Shown in pieces: positions 27,340 to 37,562 of a stretch of 64,000 nt of DNA. Source of the stretch: Sulfolobaceae archaeon (GTDB lineage Archaea; Thermoproteota; Thermoprotei_A; Sulfolobales; Sulfolobaceae); NCBI GenBank assembly GCA_026627305.1, contig JAPNVD010000008.1, positions 29,809-93,808 on the forward strand, written 5' to 3'. The first letter of the stretch is position 1; every line of letters begins with the position of its first letter. The notes beneath the pieces are model-generated. The model did no database searches. It was not told where the DNA came from and was given only the letters and a program-made list of their open reading frames with translations. The position numbers and the translations under genes were made by a program.

Positions 27340-27399
27340 TTTAGGAGTAAGGTATTGTACGCTCTTATTCGTTGTTTTTCCTTTCTTTAGAACATCCTG

Positions 27400-28371
27400 T
27401 CATTTATACCTTTTGGTTTCTTCAATGCTCTCTTCATTAAGATCTTTAAAGTTCTCCTCATAGTATCTGTTTATATAACTTATATCTCCCTCACTTAACC
27501 TCAGTTTTTCAGATGCCTCAATGTATTCCTTTAATTCCTCAACTGAAATTATATTAGGTAATACGGACGTAACTTTTGGATTTGCCAAGATATAGCTTAC
27601 TGCGAGTTGTGATAACTTAAAGCCTTTTGACTTTGCTAATTCTAATAAACCCTGACTTCTCTCTATTGCCTTCTTTATCCAATCAATATTCTTGAACTTC
27701 CTGTGAAGCTTATTATCTATATATACAGGCCATTTATCCTCATTTAACGCATCAGAAGCATGAGGAACTCTAACGAAATGACCTATGTCATATCTTAAGA
27801 AGTCCTCTCCAGGATACCTCTCTATAATGTTATAAATATACTCTAAGCTCTCATATCCCATATTGATAGCCTCTATTCCCTCTTCTCCCCAACCCAAGGT
27901 AGGACCTAAAGCTACTCCTATCATCCTCGCAATACCATCTTTCTTTAGAGAAAGCATGAACTCTAAAATCTTCTTATCCCTAATCACATTCATCTTGGGA
28001 TTATGTAACATTAAGATATCAACGTAATCAGTGTTAAGCCTCTGTAGCGATAACTTAACCGCTTTCTCTAGGTAATCAACTTCAAATCTCTGCTTTGGAG
28101 GTCTATCATTATAGAAATCATAACCCACCTTTGTCAATATAACAATCTTGTCCCTAACGCTAGATAAAGCTTTTCCAATCACCTCTTCACCCTTTCCGAA
28201 ACCATAATAGTCTGCAGTATCAAAGAAGTTTATGCCCATTTCGTATGCATTTCTTAAGATATCTTCAGCGAGACTAGGATTTCCACCCCATTCGTCTGTA
28301 ATTAAACTCCAAACTCCAATACCTATTTCAGAAATTAGTAGCGTAGTATTTTTAATTCTCCTATAATTCAT
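27400..28371 (-). CDS. Aldo/keto reductase family oxidoreductase
   Basis: The 323-residue TIM-barrel enzyme has the family tetrad: Asp and Tyr in [14 protein letters not shown], Lys in [11 protein letters not shown] and His in ILMLHNPKM, and a C-terminal NADPH-binding region before [15 protein letters not shown]. It should reduce aldehydes or ketones, or act on sugars, with NADPH. Length is standard. It is followed upstream on the same strand by the MFS carrier with a 40-base gap and is convergent with the beta-lactamase-fold gene. Substrate unknown. Confidence 0.85.
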   Translation of the reverse strand: MNYRRIKNTTLLISEIGIGVWSLITDEWGGNPSLAEDILRNAYEMGINFFDTADYYGFGKGEEVIGKALSSVRDKIVILTKVGYDFYNDRPPKQRFEVDYLEKAVKLSLQRLNTDYVDILMLHNPKMNVIRDKKILEFMLSLKKDGIARMIGVALGPTLGWGEEGIEAINMGYESLEYIYNIIERYPGEDFLRYDIGHFVRVPHASDALNEDKWPVYIDNKLHRKFKNIDWIKKAIERSQGLLELAKSKGFKLSQLAVSYILANPKVTSVLPNIISVEELKEYIEASEKLRLSEGDISYINRYYEENFKDLNEESIEETKRYK

Positions 28372-28411
28372 AATAAAAACTACTATATAGGAACAATTAT
28401 AAGTTTTTCAC

Positions 28412-29851
28412 TTATATAGGAGCTTGCTGACCAGCCTTAACTTCAAACTTATAGTTCTGTGTGAATAATGCTACTATGAAGCTCAAGAAGAACATCCCAA
28501 TCGCTAGTATAGCTATATCGTTAAACGCTGTAGACGAAGGTAATTGAGCAACAGGAACTATTAGGTTTCTATAAATCAAAAACGACCAGCTCTCATAGGA
28601 ATCCATTATAGAAGTTGCTGCAACAGGCCCTATTGAGCTCCCTATGGTTCTTATTAGAGTATTCATTCCTATCCCTATACCTCTAGCATCTTCAGGTAGC
28701 GCCACAGCGACCATGTTTACTAGTGGAACCACAATCATTACAGTTCCTACAGTTATAACCAATACGTCTTCCAATAGTTCTAAAGGCGTGCTCCTATTGA
28801 TTATTGTCAAGAAGAAACCTAGCATCCCTATTAAAGGTCCTATAACTAATATTGGTTTAGGCCCAGACCTTGACATAATCCTACCAACTGTTGGTCCAAC
28901 AATAACCATAATTAAGGCCACTGGAGCCATTAATGTGCCTGTTTGTATTATCGATAAACCCAAACCATATGGGGGTGGTAATTCAGCATAATAAGTTACG
29001 AAGAAGAACATCATAAACATCGCTACTCCTGATATTAAACCCGCTAAGTTTGCTACAAAGAAATTCCTTATCTCAAATAGACTAAGTTTCATCAACGGCT
29101 CCTTTCTACTACGCTCAAATGGAATAAACGCTCCTAAGAATATTAAGGACAGTATTATTAGGCTTACTTGTCCTGGTGTGAACCACCCTACGTTTGGACC
29201 TTCCGTTAAATAAACTAAAAATGATGAAACTGCAACCATCAGAATTAGCGCTCCGGTATAATCTATACTCTCATAAGTTTTAGAGGGTATGTCAACAATA
29301 TACTTAGCAGAAACTAGAAGCATCGCAATTGATAGGATAAATGCTGTATGGAAGGCGTAAGGCCAGCCTAAATCCTCCACGATATAGGAACCAACTAATA
29401 GACCGATAGCTGGTCCTATAGCTAAAGTAGCGCTAAGTATACCTTGAGCCCAAGCTAACCTCTCCTTTGGATATATATCAGTAATTATTGCTATAGCTAA
29501 AGGAAATACAGCATAGCCAAAACCCTGTATTGCTCTAGCTCCTATCAGGAAGTATATATTAGGGGAGAATCCAGCCAAACCGACAGCTATAGTATAGAAT
29601 ATTATTGCAATCAAGTATACCCTTTTCTTACCATACCTATCTCCTAGTTTTCCAAATAAGGGTGAGGTAATCGCACCTACAATTAAATAGGCTGACGTGA
29701 TCCATGATGTTACTGCTGCTGTTACTCCGAATTGGTCTTGAATCTTGGGGATTGCTGGCACAACCATGGTTTCAACGTAGTTAGTTAATGTCAACATGAG
29801 GGCAAGAACTACCAAAGTCCTCATAGCATTCCTAGAATCCATAGTTAACAA
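28412..29851 (-). CDS. MFS transporter, DHA2 (14-helix) family
   Basis: The 479-residue protein has about 14 predicted helices. Motif A reads GKLGDRYGKKRVYL and motif C GPAIGLLVGSYI, as in drug:H+ antiporters of the DHA2 family. It probably exports toxic organic compounds. ATG at 29851 is preceded by another possible start three codons later (MDSRN). It stands upstream of the aldo/keto reductase gene on the same strand, which might share its transcript. Confidence 0.85.
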   Translation of the reverse strand: MLTMDSRNAMRTLVVLALMLTLTNYVETMVVPAIPKIQDQFGVTAAVTSWITSAYLIVGAITSPLFGKLGDRYGKKRVYLIAIIFYTIAVGLAGFSPNIYFLIGARAIQGFGYAVFPLAIAIITDIYPKERLAWAQGILSATLAIGPAIGLLVGSYIVEDLGWPYAFHTAFILSIAMLLVSAKYIVDIPSKTYESIDYTGALILMVAVSSFLVYLTEGPNVGWFTPGQVSLIILSLIFLGAFIPFERSRKEPLMKLSLFEIRNFFVANLAGLISGVAMFMMFFFVTYYAELPPPYGLGLSIIQTGTLMAPVALIMVIVGPTVGRIMSRSGPKPILVIGPLIGMLGFFLTIINRSTPLELLEDVLVITVGTVMIVVPLVNMVAVALPEDARGIGIGMNTLIRTIGSSIGPVAATSIMDSYESWSFLIYRNLIVPVAQLPSSTAFNDIAILAIGMFFLSFIVALFTQNYKFEVKAGQQAPI

Positions 29852-29900
29852 AACAAGAGATTAAGAATAAAAAAATTTCGATATATCTTTTTCTAGGGTT

Positions 29901-30371
29901 TTAAGAAAGCGAACTAACTACTTTTTGAACCTCTGGATAGTTAGGCTCTACTCCAGGATCATCAGAAACCCATTTATATACAACCTTTCCATCTTTATCT
30001 AATACGAATACTGACCTCTTTGCCAAAGTATAGCCCTTTAGTACAGGCAATTCAAACCCTATATTCAGCTTAGACACCAATATCCTCTGATAATCACTTA
30101 ATAGATCAAAATTCAACTTATAGGTTTCCTTAAATGCTTTAAGCACAAAGGGATTATCAACACTTATCCCGACGACTATTGCGTTTAGTTTGTTAAAGTT
30201 AGCCATAGAATCCCTAAAGGTACACATTTCCTTTGTGCAAACTGAAGTAAACGCTGCAGGGAAAAAGGCTATGACTAATGGTTTACCTGCATACTGCTCG
30301 GGTAGTTGAACTTCTTTCAAATCTTGATTTAACAACTTAATTGACGGAAATCTTTCTCCTATTTCTACCAT
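29901..30371 (-). CDS. bcp: Peroxiredoxin Bcp
   Basis: The 156-residue protein has the peroxidatic motif AAFTSVCTKEMC with Cys45 and Cys50, the same arrangement as the two-Cys Bcp1/Bcp4-type enzymes of S. solfataricus, where the two thiols form an intramolecular disulfide that is recycled by a disulfide oxidoreductase/thioredoxin reductase system. It removes hydrogen peroxide and alkyl hydroperoxides. The gene is divergent from the M20 peptidase gene, with a 190-base AT-rich gap. Confidence 0.9.
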   Translation of the reverse strand: MVEIGERFPSIKLLNQDLKEVQLPEQYAGKPLVIAFFPAAFTSVCTKEMCTFRDSMANFNKLNAIVVGISVDNPFVLKAFKETYKLNFDLLSDYQRILVSKLNIGFELPVLKGYTLAKRSVFVLDKDGKVVYKWVSDDPGVEPNYPEVQKVVSSLS

Positions 30372-30561
30372 ACGAATAGTTTAGAATTTATACCAAATAA
30401 ACATTTCTTTGAAAACTACTTAAGTTTTATTTAACTCTAAACTCTGTTTAAAATAGTTATTAATAGCATAGTATACTAAATGTAGGAAAAATTACTTTAT
30501 CATTAGGGACTACATTCCGCAGTAATAAAAAACTAAAATACCGAGCAGCATATTAAATAGC

Positions 30562-31878
30562 ATGGATAGAGAAAAAGAAGAACTAAAGTACCTAATAGAG
30601 CTAGTTGAACATCCATCAATTTCCGCCACTGGCGAGGGTATTAGAGATACTGCGGAATATCTAAAAGAACTCCTTAACTCCTTAGGGATAACCGCCAGGA
30701 TATTCGAAACAAAAGGGCATCCAATAGTTTATGGTGAAGTGGGTAAAGGTAACAAGACTTTACTTATCTATAATCACTATGATGTACAACCACCAGATCC
30801 ATTATCAGAATGGACTAGTCCTCCGTTCAAGGCTACCATAAGAAATGGAAGGCTTTATGGAAGAGGCGCATCTGACAATAAAGGGACTTTAATGGCTAGA
30901 TTAATGGCTGTTAAAAGACTCTTAGATGAAGGTAAACTTAACATTAAACTAAAGTTCGTTTATGAGGGGGAAGAAGAGATAGGCAGTATACATTTAGAAG
31001 ATTTTGCGAGGGAGAATAAGGAACTGTTAAAGGCAGATAGCGTAATAATGGAGGGGAGTGGACTTGATATCAAGGGAAGACCATTAATAGTTTTAGGTGT
31101 AAAAGGAATCCTTTATGTACAATTAGAAGTTGTAACTGCAGCAAGGGATATCCACTCTTCAAATGCGCCAATTGTCTATAATCCGGTTTGGGAACTGATA
31201 AGGGCTCTAAACAGCATTTATGATGGAGAAAGGGTTCTATTAGAAGGGTTTTATGATGATATAAGACCTCTAACTGATGAAGAGAAAAAGTTGTTATACT
31301 CCATAGATGTAGAATTAGATAAAGTTAAAGAAAGCTTGGGAGTAAAAGAGCTCAAAGTAAAGGATAGAATAGATTATCTAGAGAAACTATATACATCGCC
31401 CACTTGCAATATCGATGGGATCTATAGTGGTTATATAGGAGAAGGAAGCAAGACTATAGTCCCTTACAAGGCATTTGTAAAGATAGACTTCAGGTTAGTT
31501 CCAGATCAAGATCCGTATAAAATCTTCGAGTCACTTAAAAAACGTCTAAACGAGATCGGATTTAAGGGAGAGGTAAAGATGTTAGATAGAGGAGAATACC
31601 CTGTAAGAACATCACCTTCTAGCCCTATAGTAAAAGCCGTAACTGAAAGCGCAACAGAGGTATATAATAAAGAACCAGTTATAATAATAAACAGCCCGGG
31701 TACACAACCTATGGATGTATTCGTTAAAATCGTGGGGATAAAAGATGCCGTTAGTGCTATCGGTCCAGGGGATCCTTATTCAAGGGCTCATGCACCTGAT
31801 GAAAGTATAGATATCAATAATTACTACAAGGCAATAGAGCACACTTACAAGTTTATACTAAGATATCAAGAGACCTGA
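30562..31878 (+). CDS. M20-family metallopeptidase (dipeptidase/carboxypeptidase)
   Basis: The 438-residue protein has the M20 zinc-site motifs: NHYDVQPPDP (His, Asp), GASDNKGTLMA (bridging Asp), YEGEEEIGS (Glu-Glu) and SRAHAPDESID (C-terminal His), with a dimerisation domain inserted around residues 190-300. These enzymes cleave dipeptides, N-acylamino acids or C-terminal residues of peptides. It might process the products of the acyltransferase/racemase pair 8 kb upstream, but the distance makes this only a suggestion. Monocistronic, with a convergent neighbour. Confidence 0.85.
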   Translation: MDREKEELKYLIELVEHPSISATGEGIRDTAEYLKELLNSLGITARIFETKGHPIVYGEVGKGNKTLLIYNHYDVQPPDPLSEWTSPPFKATIRNGRLYGRGASDNKGTLMARLMAVKRLLDEGKLNIKLKFVYEGEEEIGSIHLEDFARENKELLKADSVIMEGSGLDIKGRPLIVLGVKGILYVQLEVVTAARDIHSSNAPIVYNPVWELIRALNSIYDGERVLLEGFYDDIRPLTDEEKKLLYSIDVELDKVKESLGVKELKVKDRIDYLEKLYTSPTCNIDGIYSGYIGEGSKTIVPYKAFVKIDFRLVPDQDPYKIFESLKKRLNEIGFKGEVKMLDRGEYPVRTSPSSPIVKAVTESATEVYNKEPVIIINSPGTQPMDVFVKIVGIKDAVSAIGPGDPYSRAHAPDESIDINNYYKAIEHTYKFILRYQET

Positions 31879-31973
31879 GTTTTCCCTACCTTAAATAATG
31901 GAGCCTTCCCGATTTATAAAAGAAGACGATGAGAAGAACTGAACAATAAAAACAGCAACATATTGGCTTTTAT

Positions 31974-33152
31974 TTATTGGACATATTCATATCCAAATAA
32001 CCTCTGTAGATATGCTTGAAGCCAATTATCCTTCTGTTTTGTATATTCAGCTTTTGGTTCAGGATCCTTACTAGGTTTAGGCGGGTTTACGGTATAATCG
32101 AAGCCAAACCTAACTGATTGAGTCTCTAATTTCCCTTCAATATTTCCCATGTATGCCCAGCCTACGAAAGCGTATTGAACGCTAGCCCTCTCTGATGAGC
32201 CCAACATTTCCAGGATTTTGTTTGCAGCGAACAAAGCGCTTTCAAAGGCAATCTCTTGGTTCTTAGGATATGGAAGTTTAGCTACATCACCAGCAGCTAA
32301 TATATCATCATACTTAGGCGTTCTAAGATCCTGAGGACTTCTTACATCAACCCATTCTTTACCTAAACCTGCATCTTCTATGAACTTCGGTGCCCTATTT
32401 GGCTCTAACATGGCTAATATATCGTACTTGTACCTCTCGCCGCTCTTAGTGATAACCTCATTTTCTGTGATCTCAACAATCTCCTGATTTGTAACTAATT
32501 GAATTCCTGCCTTCTGGTACAGTTGTGATACAACATCAGCTATTACTGGGGGCTGAGTTTTATCATTAGCATCTATGTGAATTATCTCAAACTTTTCCCT
32601 AACTCCTCTATATTTTAACACAGTATGGATAAGCATTGCCGTCTCTGTTGGAGCTGGAGCACATCTATAAGGCGCTTTGGACGCATAAACTATTATTTTT
32701 CCGCTACTCATACTCCATATTCTCTTTTTTAAGACATTAACTCTCCCTATATCATAAACTGTAGTGTTCTTATGCCAATATTTATCATAACCGGTTATTT
32801 TAGAACCATCATAGACAACACCAGGAGCTATGACTAAGTAATCATAATCTAGTACACGTTGAGAAGTGTTAGAGGTTGTTGTCTCATCAAAATAGACCTT
32901 CCTATTGTCAGGATCTACCTTAGTTACGTGGCCATAAAGCACCTTTATCCCTTTTAGGCCAACCTCCTCATATCCCCTTATAATCCTTTTGTAATCCTCC
33001 TCATTAGTCAACAATAGTGGTCTAGAGGGACCTGCAAAATAATATGGAGATTCCGTTATTACTGTAATTTCAGCGTTGGCATTTTTTTCCACTAGAGTAT
33101 TAGCCACGCTCATTCCTGCTATACCGCCACCTATTATAACAACCTTCTTCAT
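31974..33152 (-). CDS. FAD-dependent SQR/FCSD-like pyridine nucleotide-disulfide oxidoreductase
   Basis: The 392-residue flavoprotein has the N-terminal FAD motif [13 protein letters not shown], a second GxGxxG-less Rossmann region, and AAGDVA near residue 290. [11 protein letters not shown] (Cys near 163) matches the segment around the middle redox Cys of sulfide:quinone oxidoreductases, and the amphipathic C-terminus ([12 protein letters not shown]) could bind the membrane. However, this is its only cysteine, so classical SQR chemistry with two redox Cys is not possible. It may act on sulfide by another mechanism or be a different quinone reductase. Confidence 0.65.
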   Translation of the reverse strand: MKKVVIIGGGIAGMSVANTLVEKNANAEITVITESPYYFAGPSRPLLLTNEEDYKRIIRGYEEVGLKGIKVLYGHVTKVDPDNRKVYFDETTTSNTSQRVLDYDYLVIAPGVVYDGSKITGYDKYWHKNTTVYDIGRVNVLKKRIWSMSSGKIIVYASKAPYRCAPAPTETAMLIHTVLKYRGVREKFEIIHIDANDKTQPPVIADVVSQLYQKAGIQLVTNQEIVEITENEVITKSGERYKYDILAMLEPNRAPKFIEDAGLGKEWVDVRSPQDLRTPKYDDILAAGDVAKLPYPKNQEIAFESALFAANKILEMLGSSERASVQYAFVGWAYMGNIEGKLETQSVRFGFDYTVNPPKPSKDPEPKAEYTKQKDNWLQAYLQRLFGYEYVQ

Positions 33153-33365
33153 TTGGAATAACTATTATTTAATATGAAATAAAACTCTTAATACTAATTG
33201 ATTTTTAGAGAAAACTTTATAAAAACTTAACTAAAACTTGTTTTTATTCTTATATGTTTCACTATTTTGTATTATTTCAAAAATAAAATATACTAGATAG
33301 AATTCTTAATTAAATGTAGTCTAAAAGTTTATAAAGAGGGTTTACAATATTAATTATTGATAAAT

Positions 33366-33860
33366 ATGAAAAGATCAACATATGAGATAATTATTGCAGT
33401 AATCCTAACAGTAGCATATATAGTAACATTTGCCGTAGGGTTTTTAGGAAGCGCATTTGTGGCTGGACCAGTAGCACCTAATATTGTTCACCAATATTTA
33501 GGAGGCTCTTGGAAAATACTAACATCAACCTCAGGAAGATCAATAAGCGTAATAGCTCCTGGACTATTACAAGTAAAGTCTGAAACGTTAGAAGATAGCT
33601 ACGGAGATCTCCTAATAGTTAACATTTATACTTTCAACTCCCAGCAAGCAGCTAGTCAGTTCTTTAACAGTTTCTCTCCAATACCAGCAACATTACAGGA
33701 AGGTAATCTAAGATTAGCAGTAGAAAACGCAGGATTAACCTATACAATTTACGCTATAAACGGAAATACAGTGATTTATTTAAGCTACGTTAACGGTGGA
33801 GTTACAAGCACGGCCCCAGCTGTTACACAACTTATAGGGCTTATCAGTCAGATAAGTTAA
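33366..33860 (+). CDS. Membrane-anchored extracytoplasmic protein, unknown function
   Basis: The 164-residue protein has one N-terminal hydrophobic segment (IIAVILTVAYIVTFAVGFLG) followed by a mixed alpha/beta domain of about 130 residues rich in Ser, Thr and Asn. It is likely anchored in the membrane with the domain outside. I do not recognise the family. A TATA-like box (GTTTATAAAG, 33327-33336) suits initiation at ATG 33366 rather than TTG 33357. The next gene is an MFS carrier after 57 bases. Confidence 0.6.
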   Translation: MKRSTYEIIIAVILTVAYIVTFAVGFLGSAFVAGPVAPNIVHQYLGGSWKILTSTSGRSISVIAPGLLQVKSETLEDSYGDLLIVNIYTFNSQQAASQFFNSFSPIPATLQEGNLRLAVENAGLTYTIYAINGNTVIYLSYVNGGVTSTAPAVTQLIGLISQIS

Positions 33861-33917
33861 TATTAAAGAATAAATAAATAAATAGATATATTAACTCTCC
33901 ACCTTTTTCCAATTTTT

Positions 33918-35060
33918 ATGAAGTATTGGTATGTGGTTTTTCTCTCTTCGGCGGCATTTTTTATGAGTTATTTTAGCAGGATTACCTGGAGTATTGTATC
34001 CTCTTACAGTACGCTAAAGCCCACTATTCAAGAAGATAGCATAATATTTTCACTATTCTTTATAGGTTATATTGTAGTACAAATACCTGCAGGAGTGCTC
34101 TCTGACATGTTCTCACCAGCAAAGATATCGATTATGTCGTTATCCTTCTTATCCCTTTCACTTTTCCTCTCTGGCATAGCAAATAGTATAAAACTAGAAT
34201 ATTTAGCAAGCATTCTTATGGGACTATCAGCAGGATGGATATACCCAGCTACATTAAAGTTATTATCTTTAATATATGAGGGAAAAGATTTAGCCTTAGC
34301 AATAGGCTATTATAGTCTAGCATGGCCACTTTCAATAACTCTTTCTGGTTTAATATTACCTTATATCTCAATTAACCTCGGCTGGAGGGTTTCCTACTAC
34401 TTGTTAGCTATTATTGGAATACTAATAGCCATTTCATTCATAGTAGTGACTATTAAAATAAATTCTATAAAAACGAAAGAGTTCATCACGAGAGACAACT
34501 CACCTAGAAAATTGTTCTTATTCAATAGGAATGTGGCCATACTAAGCTCTGCAGGATTTCTATTTTTTACCTCTTACTGGATTATCACCCTCTACTCTTA
34601 TAAGTACTTTCTAATAATACTACATAACCCTTACGTTTCAGGATTAGCTTATTCTTTATTAGCTGCAGCTGGAATCCCCTCAACTATAGTCTCAGGCTAC
34701 ATTATAAATAGACTTAATGTCAAGAACACATTGTTTTTAGGAGAGTTTCTCTATGGATTATTAGTTTTAACGCTAGGCTTCTCAACTGCATTAACATTAA
34801 TAATAGTGGTAGCCACGCTCATGGGCTTTATAAGATTTATAATAACGCCTGCTAATTCCACTGCAGCCTCCGTTATCGGTAAAGAAAAAGCTGGAGCAGT
34901 TGCAGGAACTGCGAACATGTTTTGGCAAAGCAGCGGCATCATTTCCCCTCTTATTGCCTCACTTATTATTTCATATTTCTCTTACTTTACACTATGGATA
35001 GTCTCTTCTGCTTTGATAATTATTTCTTCAATGATATATTTAGGACTAAAAATCAAGTGA
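33918..35060 (+). CDS. MFS transporter (12 helices)
   Basis: The 380-residue protein has about 12 predicted helices and begins with a hydrophobic SAAFFMSYFSRITW segment; the motif A position reads GVLSDMFSPAKI. It belongs to the major facilitator superfamily, probably the group of sugar-phosphate/organic-anion carriers by its short length and N-terminus, but the substrate is not predictable. It overlaps the convergent DsrE gene by eight bases. Confidence 0.8.
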   Translation: MKYWYVVFLSSAAFFMSYFSRITWSIVSSYSTLKPTIQEDSIIFSLFFIGYIVVQIPAGVLSDMFSPAKISIMSLSFLSLSLFLSGIANSIKLEYLASILMGLSAGWIYPATLKLLSLIYEGKDLALAIGYYSLAWPLSITLSGLILPYISINLGWRVSYYLLAIIGILIAISFIVVTIKINSIKTKEFITRDNSPRKLFLFNRNVAILSSAGFLFFTSYWIITLYSYKYFLIILHNPYVSGLAYSLLAAAGIPSTIVSGYIINRLNVKNTLFLGEFLYGLLVLTLGFSTALTLIIVVATLMGFIRFIITPANSTAASVIGKEKAGAVAGTANMFWQSSGIISPLIASLIISYFSYFTLWIVSSALIIISSMIYLGLKIK

Positions 35061-35418
35061 TCACTATTTGATATCCTTGACTCACCAGATCTGTAAACCC
35101 ATAATGATGCTCCTCATCTCCTATTAACTTTATGTTCTTTTGCTTAAGCGCTGATACAATATTTAAGTGAGGAGGAGATGCACAATATCCACAAGCCCCC
35201 AATAGTAGCCCTTCAGCTAAAACTTTTTCATATGCTGGTTTTAGACCTTTATATGGACTTTCTGTTATCGGTATTTTAGTGCCTAATCCGTCTAAATAAA
35301 CTAAAACTTCGTGTCCTGATCTCTTCAATTCCACTGCGTAGTGAAATGCATGAGCAGCTTTTATAGAGTCTGCAAGATTTGAAGGGTCAGACATTACAAC
35401 AAATAAAATCCTCGCCAT
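35053..35418 (-). CDS. DsrE-family sulfur-carrier-like protein
   Basis: The 121-residue protein has the DsrE/DsrF fold pattern (ILFVVMSDPSNLADSIKAAHAF, then EVLVYLDGLG) with two cysteines in GACGYCASPPH. DsrE-like proteins bind or transfer sulfane sulfur as persulfide or thiosulfonate; in Sulfolobales related proteins (DsrE3A with TusA) work in sulfur oxidation. No TusA or heterodisulfide-reductase-like genes are adjacent, so placement in that pathway is an inference from the family and from sulfur genes nearby (doxDA). Confidence 0.78.
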   Translation of the reverse strand: MARILFVVMSDPSNLADSIKAAHAFHYAVELKRSGHEVLVYLDGLGTKIPITESPYKGLKPAYEKVLAEGLLLGACGYCASPPHLNIVSALKQKNIKLIGDEEHHYGFTDLVSQGYQIVIT

Positions 35419-35461
35419 ATTCTAGCTTTTTATTAGTAATTTATAAATTTTGTTATTTAAA

Positions 35462-36202
35462 TTATCTAAGCTTATTTAAAATATATTCCTGAGCTCTTAA
35501 GTACCAGTGAGTATTTAATATCCAATTTAATCTCGAATAATAAACCCTAAGCTTAACAATTGACAAAAACATAAATACGATAATCTTTAACAATTTTTTA
35601 CTTATCTTACTACCGCTCTCATCGTGAATGTAATTTATTTTCACCTGTTTAATCTTTAACCCCCTTCTCTTCACCGCATATATTAGATTAGTATCAATAA
35701 GAAAATCATTAATTATAAGCTCGTTTAAGATTTCCTTAGCCACTTTAGCCTTTATAATTTTTACACCACCTTGAAAATCTTTTATTTTAATAAGGCTTGG
35801 AAAGAAAAGCTTTACAACGAAATTAAATCCGCGATGCAGTATTCTCCTAATCAATGGCATCCCTAAAATCTTTCTATATGGAATTATTAGATCAGCATCT
35901 TCTATCTCTCTCAACATTTTCTCTAATTCCCCTTCTGTTATTGGCATATCTGCGTCTAATAGTAGTATAATATCACCCTTAGCACTCTTTATCCCCTCCT
36001 TTATTGCCCCGCCCTTACCTAATCTAGTCCTGCTTACACAAAGCTTTGCAGGAAATTTACTAACTACCTCAGGAGTCCTATCATTCCCGTCAAATATTAC
36101 CACTACCTCAACGCTTTCACCAAACTTTGAATACAATCTCTTTAATGTCGTTTCAATCCTTTTCTCCTCATTATAAGCCGGTATGATAATAGTCAACGAC
36201 AT
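35462..36202 (-). CDS. Family 2 glycosyltransferase (dolichyl-phosphate sugar synthase-like)
   Basis: The 246-residue protein has the GT-A fold: SLTIIIPAYNEEKRIE at the N-terminus, VVVIFDGNDRTPEV, the DADMP metal-binding motif and DFQGGVKIIKA in the acceptor region. The pattern resembles Alg5/DPM1-type enzymes that transfer a sugar from a nucleotide to dolichyl phosphate, a step in archaeal protein N-glycosylation. There is no clear membrane helix at the C-terminus. It is monocistronic, upstream of DsrE on the same strand. Confidence 0.78.
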   Translation of the reverse strand: MSLTIIIPAYNEEKRIETTLKRLYSKFGESVEVVVIFDGNDRTPEVVSKFPAKLCVSRTRLGKGGAIKEGIKSAKGDIILLLDADMPITEGELEKMLREIEDADLIIPYRKILGMPLIRRILHRGFNFVVKLFFPSLIKIKDFQGGVKIIKAKVAKEILNELIINDFLIDTNLIYAVKRRGLKIKQVKINYIHDESGSKISKKLLKIIVFMFLSIVKLRVYYSRLNWILNTHWYLRAQEYILNKLR

Positions 36203-36334
36203 AATTTATTTTTCTCTTATTATAAACATTTTTAAACTTTACTGTCAAATTCGACAAAAGGTAGTATACATCATTTAAAAACAAAAATAAGGATATCTGA
36301 TGGAAAGGATGAAAATACCAAGAAAAACAGTCCC

Positions 36335-36862
36335 TTAAGAAGACTGAGCAGTCACAACTACTTGGAACTTAATTCCATAAGCCTCATATTGCCCATCTGC
36401 ATCATAAACCCTTATTATATAAGTTCCAGGGGGAACGGGTTTTGGTATATTTAGCATTACTACGCTTACCTGGCCTAAAGGAACAACTAATGCAAAACCA
36501 TCGCCATGAGTTAGGTGCCCTGGTAGATCATATTTATTCCAGATATCCTTCTGCGGAATATGGCCTAGATAAGATGCATTCCACTCATAGAATACGCTTC
36601 CATTTGGATATAGCACTTGAACCAAGACTACGAATCCACCATATGTATCTGGACCGGCAATCCTAGTTATATGAAGGAATAGGGTACCATTAGTGTAAAG
36701 GACGGTACCATTTAGCGAATATGCAGGGGTCTTCGAGTAATTAGTTAAGTGTCCAAATCCTTGAAAGTTTATCTGATACAATCCAAAAGTGACACCTGTA
36801 GCCAGTAACATTCCAATGATCGCTATTATTTCAATTGTCTTGCCATTCATTTTAATCACCAC
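36335..36862 (-). CDS. doxA: Thiosulfate:quinone oxidoreductase small subunit DoxA
   Basis: The 175-residue protein has one N-terminal membrane helix ([20 protein letters not shown]) followed by an extracytoplasmic beta-rich domain, as in the DoxA subunit of Acidianus ambivalens, and is encoded directly after doxD with a seven-base overlap. DoxDA oxidises thiosulfate to tetrathionate and passes electrons to caldariellaquinone. The first Met may be residue 4 or 5 (KMNGK). This places sulfur-compound oxidation in the organism. Confidence 0.85.
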   Translation of the reverse strand: MVIKMNGKTIEIIAIIGMLLATGVTFGLYQINFQGFGHLTNYSKTPAYSLNGTVLYTNGTLFLHITRIAGPDTYGGFVVLVQVLYPNGSVFYEWNASYLGHIPQKDIWNKYDLPGHLTHGDGFALVVPLGQVSVVMLNIPKPVPPGTYIIRVYDADGQYEAYGIKFQVVVTAQSS

Positions 36863-37410
36863 AACGGTATGTGCAATTTACCTATTTTAAGGCCGTTAGG
36901 ATATTTCTTAGCTATTAACTGATCTATTGATAGATAGTAACTGCCAGTAAACATAAACATAAGCGCGGCCGCACCTTCAACAGCTGCTATTTGCCATTCA
37001 TCTACACATGTAGGACCTAACCATCCACCCGCTGCACCTATTGACCATGAGAGTACTGTTATAACAAATCCTGATAATCTAGTCATAAACCCTAATATCA
37101 TGAAGAGCCCAAACATCGCTTCTAGAGCAGTGAACAGCAATAAGAAGTAATACAACAACGTAGGATGTAGTAATGTGTATTCAAGCGTTGGTACTATAGG
37201 ACTCCATGCGTGGGGTAAGAAAGTTATCAACTTTCCGCCAACATAAGCAGTTGAGTGAGGGTTAAGTTTATCTGGCACATTTATAGTTCTCCTGACAAAC
37301 GCTGAAAAAAACATCCACCCAAGCGTTATCCTAAGCACTGGTAAGAATTTTTGCGTGACCTCAGTTTGCATAACAGACATTCTATCACTAGTAGAAAAAT
37401 TGTATATCAT
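36856..37410 (-). CDS. doxD: Thiosulfate:quinone oxidoreductase large subunit DoxD
   Basis: The 184-residue protein has four predicted helices and belongs to the DoxD/DoxX membrane family; segments [20 protein letters not shown] and [14 protein letters not shown] are typical. With DoxA it forms the thiosulfate:quinone oxidoreductase of the cytoplasmic membrane. ATG 37410 may not be the true start: ATG 37380 ([11 protein letters not shown]) lies 26-30 bases downstream of a TATA-like stretch and would give a more usual N-terminus. It heads the doxDA operon. Confidence 0.87.
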   Translation of the reverse strand: MIYNFSTSDRMSVMQTEVTQKFLPVLRITLGWMFFSAFVRRTINVPDKLNPHSTAYVGGKLITFLPHAWSPIVPTLEYTLLHPTLLYYFLLLFTALEAMFGLFMILGFMTRLSGFVITVLSWSIGAAGGWLGPTCVDEWQIAAVEGAAALMFMFTGSYYLSIDQLIAKKYPNGLKIGKLHIPLW

Positions 37411-37562
37411 AAATAAAAAATTTTCCTACATTAAACTAATGGAAAATTTTTAAGTTAAGTCCGTTATTTTTTAATTTTATTAATTAAATTATTTCACTAT
37501 TTCAATTATAATTTCTCCTTCTCGAATAGAGAAAACTCTACGAGGAGGAATTCTTTGATTTT

